Positions 61,204 through 64,000 of a stretch of DNA of 64,000 nucleotides are shown here, piece by piece (positions within the stretch are counted from its first letter, which is position 1; each line of letters begins with the position of its first letter). Below the pieces are notes generated by a model. That model was not told where the DNA came from and did no database searches. It saw nothing but the letters and a program-made list of their open reading frames with translations. Origin of the DNA: Polaromonas jejuensis NBRC 106434 (GTDB lineage: Bacteria > Pseudomonadota > Gammaproteobacteria > Burkholderiales > Burkholderiaceae_C); assembly GCF_001598235.1 (NCBI RefSeq), contig NZ_BCYO01000019.1, positions 19,752 through 83,751 of the forward strand, written 5' to 3'. Made by a program: the position numbers and the translations under genes.

Positions 61204-61788
61204 ATGCGCAAGGGCGTGTTCAGGTTCCTGGCCCTCGCCGGCCTGCTGGCGGCCCTGAGCGCCTGTACGACCATCCCTTCGCCATCATCGTCCAGCACCT
61301 CCGCACCCGCCGCCAGGGTGCCGCCCAGGCCGGCCAAGCCGGCTTCCGCCACCGATGCAGCGCCGCCTGAGGGGGCCGTGACGGACGACAAATACCTGCT
61401 GACCGGCGAGGCGGCCAGGGAGCTGGAGCGCGGCCAGGCCTCCTGGTATGGCCCGGGCCTGCATGGCCGGCGCACCGCCAGCGGCGAGCGCTACGACATG
61501 TACGCGCTGACGGCGGCCCACAAGACCTTGCCCTTTGGCACCGTGGTACGGGTGCGCAGTCTGGCGCTGGGGCGCGAGGTGGAGGTCCGCATCAATGACC
61601 GCGGGCCGTTTGCCCCGGGGCGTGTGATTGACGTGAGCCGGGCCGCGGCGCAGGCGCTGGGCCTGCTGGACGACGGGGTCGCCGAGGTGTCTCTGGAAGT
61701 GCCCGCGTCCACGCCGCTGGCGGCCGCATCCGCGCCGGTCCGCAAAGCCCGTCGCCCCACGCGCCGCGCCGCCGCCAAGCGGCCTTGA
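61204..61788 (+). CDS. rlpA: RlpA-family septal ring lipoprotein
   Basis: A 194-residue lipoprotein. The signal peptide ends in the lipobox L-S-A-C21. A Pro/Ala/Ser-rich linker follows, then the double-psi beta-barrel domain (about 78-165: Q-A-S-W-Y-G-P-G-L-H-G-R, Y-A-L-T-A-A-H-K-T-L-P-F-G-T and N-D-R-G-P-F-A-P-G-R). RlpA is a peptidoglycan-active protein or lytic transglycosylase of the outer membrane. There is no SPOR domain, so it is a short version. It is convergent with rlmJ. Confidence 0.9.
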   Translation: MRKGVFRFLALAGLLAALSACTTIPSPSSSSTSAPAARVPPRPAKPASATDAAPPEGAVTDDKYLLTGEAARELERGQASWYGPGLHGRRTASGERYDMYALTAAHKTLPFGTVVRVRSLALGREVEVRINDRGPFAPGRVIDVSRAAAQALGLLDDGVAEVSLEVPASTPLAAASAPVRKARRPTRRAAAKRP

Positions 61789-61822
61789 TTTTGGGGTTGC
61801 CCGGGCGGACCCGGCTCCCGGC

Positions 61823-62836
61823 TCAGCCGCCGTGGTCCAGCGTGAAACCGGCGTTGCGGTCCTGCCCCAGCAGGGCGACCATTTGCGGCAGGGCCGCCTG
61901 CAGTTCCGCTTTCAGTGTGTGCGGCGGATTGATCACAAACATGCCGCTGGCGGGCAGGCCCGGGCGTTTCACTTCGCCGGTCACATCGGTGGTCAGCTTG
62001 CTCGACTTCACCGTCAGCGTGGCGTTCAGCCAGCTGCGGCCGGCCTTGACGGCCAGTGTCTTGAGTTTGCGCGGCAAGTCATGCGCTTCCGGCCGCGGAA
62101 TGATGGGGTACCAGACCACATAGGTGCCGGTGGCAAAGCGCTTGACGGCGTCGGCCATGCAGGCGCTCACGCGGGCGTAATCGCTCTTGATTTCATAGCT
62201 GGGATCGCACAGCACCATGGCGCGGCGGGCCGGCGGCGGCAAAAAGGTCTTGAGGGCTTCAAAGCCGTCCTCGCGCGCCACCGCCACCTGGCGGCCGACG
62301 CCGAGCTGCTCGATGTTGCCCGAAAGCGACTTGAAATCGGTGGGGTGCAGCTCAAACAGCTTGAGTTTGTCGCGGCCGCTGAGGAATTGCTGCTCGATAA
62401 ACGGCGAGCCGGGGTAGATTTTCAGATGCGCCGGGTCGCCGGTCTGGGCGAAATGCGGGTTCAGGCCGCGCAGCACTTCCAGGTAATCCTGCAGGGCCGG
62501 CGCCCAGCCTGCAGCAGGGCCGGATTTGGCGACAGGCGCCGCCGGCGCTTCGCCCGAGGCCGGAGGCGCTACTTTTTTTGTAGCTGCCGGTGCCCGTTGA
62601 GTCTGGGTTACGGGCTGTTTTGGCTCGGAAAGGAGCTTGAAAATACCTTCCAGCGCTTCGCCGCTGGTCTCGGTGTAATCGCCATCGAGCCGGTACAAAC
62701 CGGCGCCGGCATGGGTGTCGATCACGGTCAGCGCCGTGTCTTTCTGGGTCAAATACTTCATCAACGCGATCAGCGTGGTGTGCTTGAGAACGTCGGCGTG
62801 GTTGCCTGCGTGGAAGGCGTGGCGATAGGAAAACAT
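61823..62836 (-). CDS. rlmJ: 23S rRNA (adenine-2030-N6)-methyltransferase
   Basis: A 337-residue methyltransferase of the RlmJ (YhiR/ComJ) family. The N-terminus M-F-S-Y-R-H-A-F-H-A-G-N-H-A-D-V-L-K-H is diagnostic, and the catalytic D-P-S-Y-E lies near residue 215. It is about 50 residues longer than usual (near 280). An Ala/Pro-rich block around residues 73-110 (R-A-P-A-A-T-K-K-V-A-P-P-A-S-G-E-A-P) interrupts the family sequence and includes a family B hairpin. ATG 62836 is the expected start; the open frame upstream has no family match. Confidence 0.92.
   Translation of the reverse strand: MFSYRHAFHAGNHADVLKHTTLIALMKYLTQKDTALTVIDTHAGAGLYRLDGDYTETSGEALEGIFKLLSEPKQPVTQTQRAPAATKKVAPPASGEAPAAPVAKSGPAAGWAPALQDYLEVLRGLNPHFAQTGDPAHLKIYPGSPFIEQQFLSGRDKLKLFELHPTDFKSLSGNIEQLGVGRQVAVAREDGFEALKTFLPPPARRAMVLCDPSYEIKSDYARVSACMADAVKRFATGTYVVWYPIIPRPEAHDLPRKLKTLAVKAGRSWLNATLTVKSSKLTTDVTGEVKRPGLPASGMFVINPPHTLKAELQAALPQMVALLGQDRNAGFTLDHGG
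62568..62596 (+). repeat. Family B hairpin inside rlmJ
   Basis: GCTACTTTTTTTGTAGC followed by TGCCGGTGCCCG. Arms and tail match the liuB copy. It is translated in frame on the minus strand within the Ala/Pro-rich insert. Confidence 0.6.
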
Positions 62837-62877
62837 GGGGTCTATCGTACCTTCTTGCCGCGGGAGGCTTCTAAAAA

Positions 62878-62907
62878 TTGACGCAAGTCCTTGATTTTTC
62901 ATATAAT
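62878..62907 (+). promoter_or_regulatory. Sigma-70 promoter of the rplM-rpsI operon
   Basis: TTGACG (62878-62883) and TATAAT (62902-62907) are separated by 18 bases. This is close to the consensus and the strongest promoter visible in the window, as expected for ribosomal protein genes. The leader to rplM is about 180 bases long, with a hairpin CACTT/AAGTG and a T run around 62970-62998, possibly for autoregulation. Confidence 0.8.
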
Positions 62908-63096
62908 CCAAGGCTCTGCAGCGAACACGTGGTTCCGCGGCAGGGTTGCCAGGGGCTTTTCGCGACCTCACTTGTCTTTTCGGGAAGTGGGCTTTTTCGG
63001 AGAGTTTTTGCGCAAATGACCACCTAAGAGGTTCTCATCAGAAGAACGCCGACCGTGGAAAAGAACCCGACAAACCCTTTTGAAAAAGAGAAACTC

Positions 63097-63525
63097 ATGA
63101 AAACCTTCAGCGCAAAACCCGCTGACGTGACGCACGAGTGGTTTGTGATTGACGCGACCGACAAGGTCCTCGGACGAGTAGCCAGCGAAGTTGCTCTCCG
63201 TTTGCGCGGCAAACACAAGGCCATTTACACGCCTCACGTCGATACCGGTGACTTCATCGTCATCATCAACGCAGCCCAGCTGCGCGTCACCGGTGCCAAG
63301 TCGACCGACAAGATTTACTACCGTCACTCCGGTTATCCCGGCGGCATCACTGCCACCAGCTTCCGTGACATGCAAGCCAAGCACCCCGGCCGCGCTTTGG
63401 AAAAAGCCGTCAAGGGCATGCTGCCCAAGGGCCCGCTCGGCTACGCCATGATCAAGAAACTCAAGGTGTACGGTGGTGCAGAGCATCCGCACACCGCCCA
63501 ACAGCCTAAAGTGCTGGAAATTTAA
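63097..63525 (+). CDS. rplM: 50S ribosomal protein L13
   Basis: A 142-residue ribosomal protein of the large subunit, one of the early assembly proteins. Typical stretches are [22 protein letters not shown] and H-P-H-T-A-Q-Q-P. The start M-K-T-F-S-A-K-P (63097) is the conserved one; an in-frame start 42 bases upstream is unlikely. It forms the classical operon with rpsI, 11 bases downstream. Confidence 0.97.
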   Translation: MKTFSAKPADVTHEWFVIDATDKVLGRVASEVALRLRGKHKAIYTPHVDTGDFIVIINAAQLRVTGAKSTDKIYYRHSGYPGGITATSFRDMQAKHPGRALEKAVKGMLPKGPLGYAMIKKLKVYGGAEHPHTAQQPKVLEI

Positions 63526-63536
63526 GGAGCCTTGAG

Positions 63537-63929
63537 ATGATTGGTGAATGGAACAATGGCACTGGCCGTCGCAAATCCAGCGTCGCCCGCGTGTTTATCA
63601 AAAAAGGCACTGGCAAGATCACGGTGAACGACAAGGACATCCAGGTGTTCTTCGGTCGCCAGACCTCGATCATGATCTGCCGCCAGCCCCTGTTTCTGAC
63701 GAACCACGTCGAGACGTTTGACATCATGGTCAACGTCCACGGCGGCGGCGAGTCCGGCCAGGCCGGTGCAGTGCGCCACGGTATCACCCGTGCGCTGATT
63801 GACTATGACGCATCGCTCAAGCCGGCCCTGAGCCAGGCTGGCTTTGTGACGCGTGATGCACGTGAAGTCGAACGTAAGAAAGTCGGTTTCCGCTCAGCGC
63901 GCCGTCGCAAGCAGTTCAGCAAGCGTTAA
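63537..63929 (+). CDS. rpsI: 30S ribosomal protein S9
   Basis: A 130-residue small-subunit protein whose C-terminal tail reaches the P-site tRNA. It has the conserved [11 protein letters not shown] and the basic end [17 protein letters not shown] ribosome-binding site lies just upstream. It is co-transcribed with rplM and ends at a strong terminator. Confidence 0.97.
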   Translation: MIGEWNNGTGRRKSSVARVFIKKGTGKITVNDKDIQVFFGRQTSIMICRQPLFLTNHVETFDIMVNVHGGGESGQAGAVRHGITRALIDYDASLKPALSQAGFVTRDAREVERKKVGFRSARRRKQFSKR

Positions 63930-63955
63930 TCACGCTTCCCGAGCTGTTCTGCTCG

Positions 63956-63991
63956 AAAAAAGCCGCCACGGTTTGCCCTGGCGGCTTTTTT
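63956..63991. terminator. Intrinsic bidirectional terminator after rpsI
   Basis: Stem AGCCGCCA (63961-63968) with TGGCGGCT (63979-63986), a 10-base loop, six T residues after it and six A residues before it. It is a textbook intrinsic terminator 26 bases after the rpsI stop. Confidence 0.93.
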
Positions 63992-64000
63992 CATGGGCTT

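Overview
The window looks like a chromosomal piece of a GC-rich betaproteobacterium of the family Comamonadaceae, in the Polaromonas/Rhodoferax/Variovorax neighbourhood. The evidence is the gene content (liu leucine-degradation genes, aceK, many Bug/TctC and LivK type binding proteins, a SAH riboswitch before ahcY, a double-length UvrA) and short GC-rich palindromic repeats between and inside genes. This placement is an inference from protein and repeat style; no database was searched.

Layout. 0-3.2 kb: end of glyS, gmhB, a plsC-type acyltransferase and a YgjP-like metallopeptidase. 3.3-9.3 kb: a signalling block with a lone receiver protein, a 1564-residue multi-PAS/GAF histidine kinase and a response regulator carrying an excisionase-type DNA-binding domain. 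9.4-20.2 kb: a metallo-beta-lactamase-fold hydrolase and a MerR regulator (LiuR-like), with two near-identical perfect palindromes on either side of the regulator gene. A thioesterase, liuA, carbonic anhydrase, aceK, thiolase, SDR, a second acyl-CoA dehydrogenase, a rhodanese and a class V aminotransferase follow. 20.2-28.2 kb: an apparently acquired island with gluconokinase, a TRAP transporter (fused DctQM plus DctP), a LysR regulator, a SAF-domain dehydrogenase, an ABM protein and a 3-hydroxyisobutyrate-dehydrogenase-like enzyme. It ends beside a 145-bp MITE-like element and a broken AraC gene. 28.5-31.6 kb: YchJ-like protein, HAD phosphatase, GST, AraC regulator.

31.7-42.2 kb: the second half of leucine/isovalerate catabolism: acyl-CoA synthetase, liuB, liuC, a DUF4126 membrane protein, liuD, a GhrA-like reductase, liuE, then a YbaK-DUF1289 fusion and a DsbA-fold isomerase. 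42.4-46.2 kb: MHS-family transporter, two small uncharacterised genes, orphan LivK. 46.4-53.5 kb: a 2025-residue tandem UvrA whose 3' end is repeated about 1 kb downstream, bracketing a truncated Schlafen/AlbA-type gene. 53.7-57.5 kb: Bug protein, TetR/MFS divergent pair, HAD-IIB phosphatase. 57.6-61.2 kb: SAH riboswitch, ahcY, tlyA, metF (activated-methyl cycle). 61.2-64 kb: RlpA lipoprotein, rlmJ, and the rplM-rpsI operon with a strong promoter and terminator.

The most unusual property is that two or three families of palindromic repeat sit not only between genes but in frame inside proteins (LiuA, LiuD, three times in UvrA, and hairpin-type copies in RlmJ, LiuB and the YgjP-like protein). 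In all three reverse-oriented copies of the main family the palindromic core is read in the same frame, as A-P-(S/L)-G-G-S. This resembles the protein-coding palindromic elements known from Rickettsia. Further local oddities are the duplicated 5' end of liuD, the duplicated uvrA 3' end, and a catabolic island that appears to split the liu genes.
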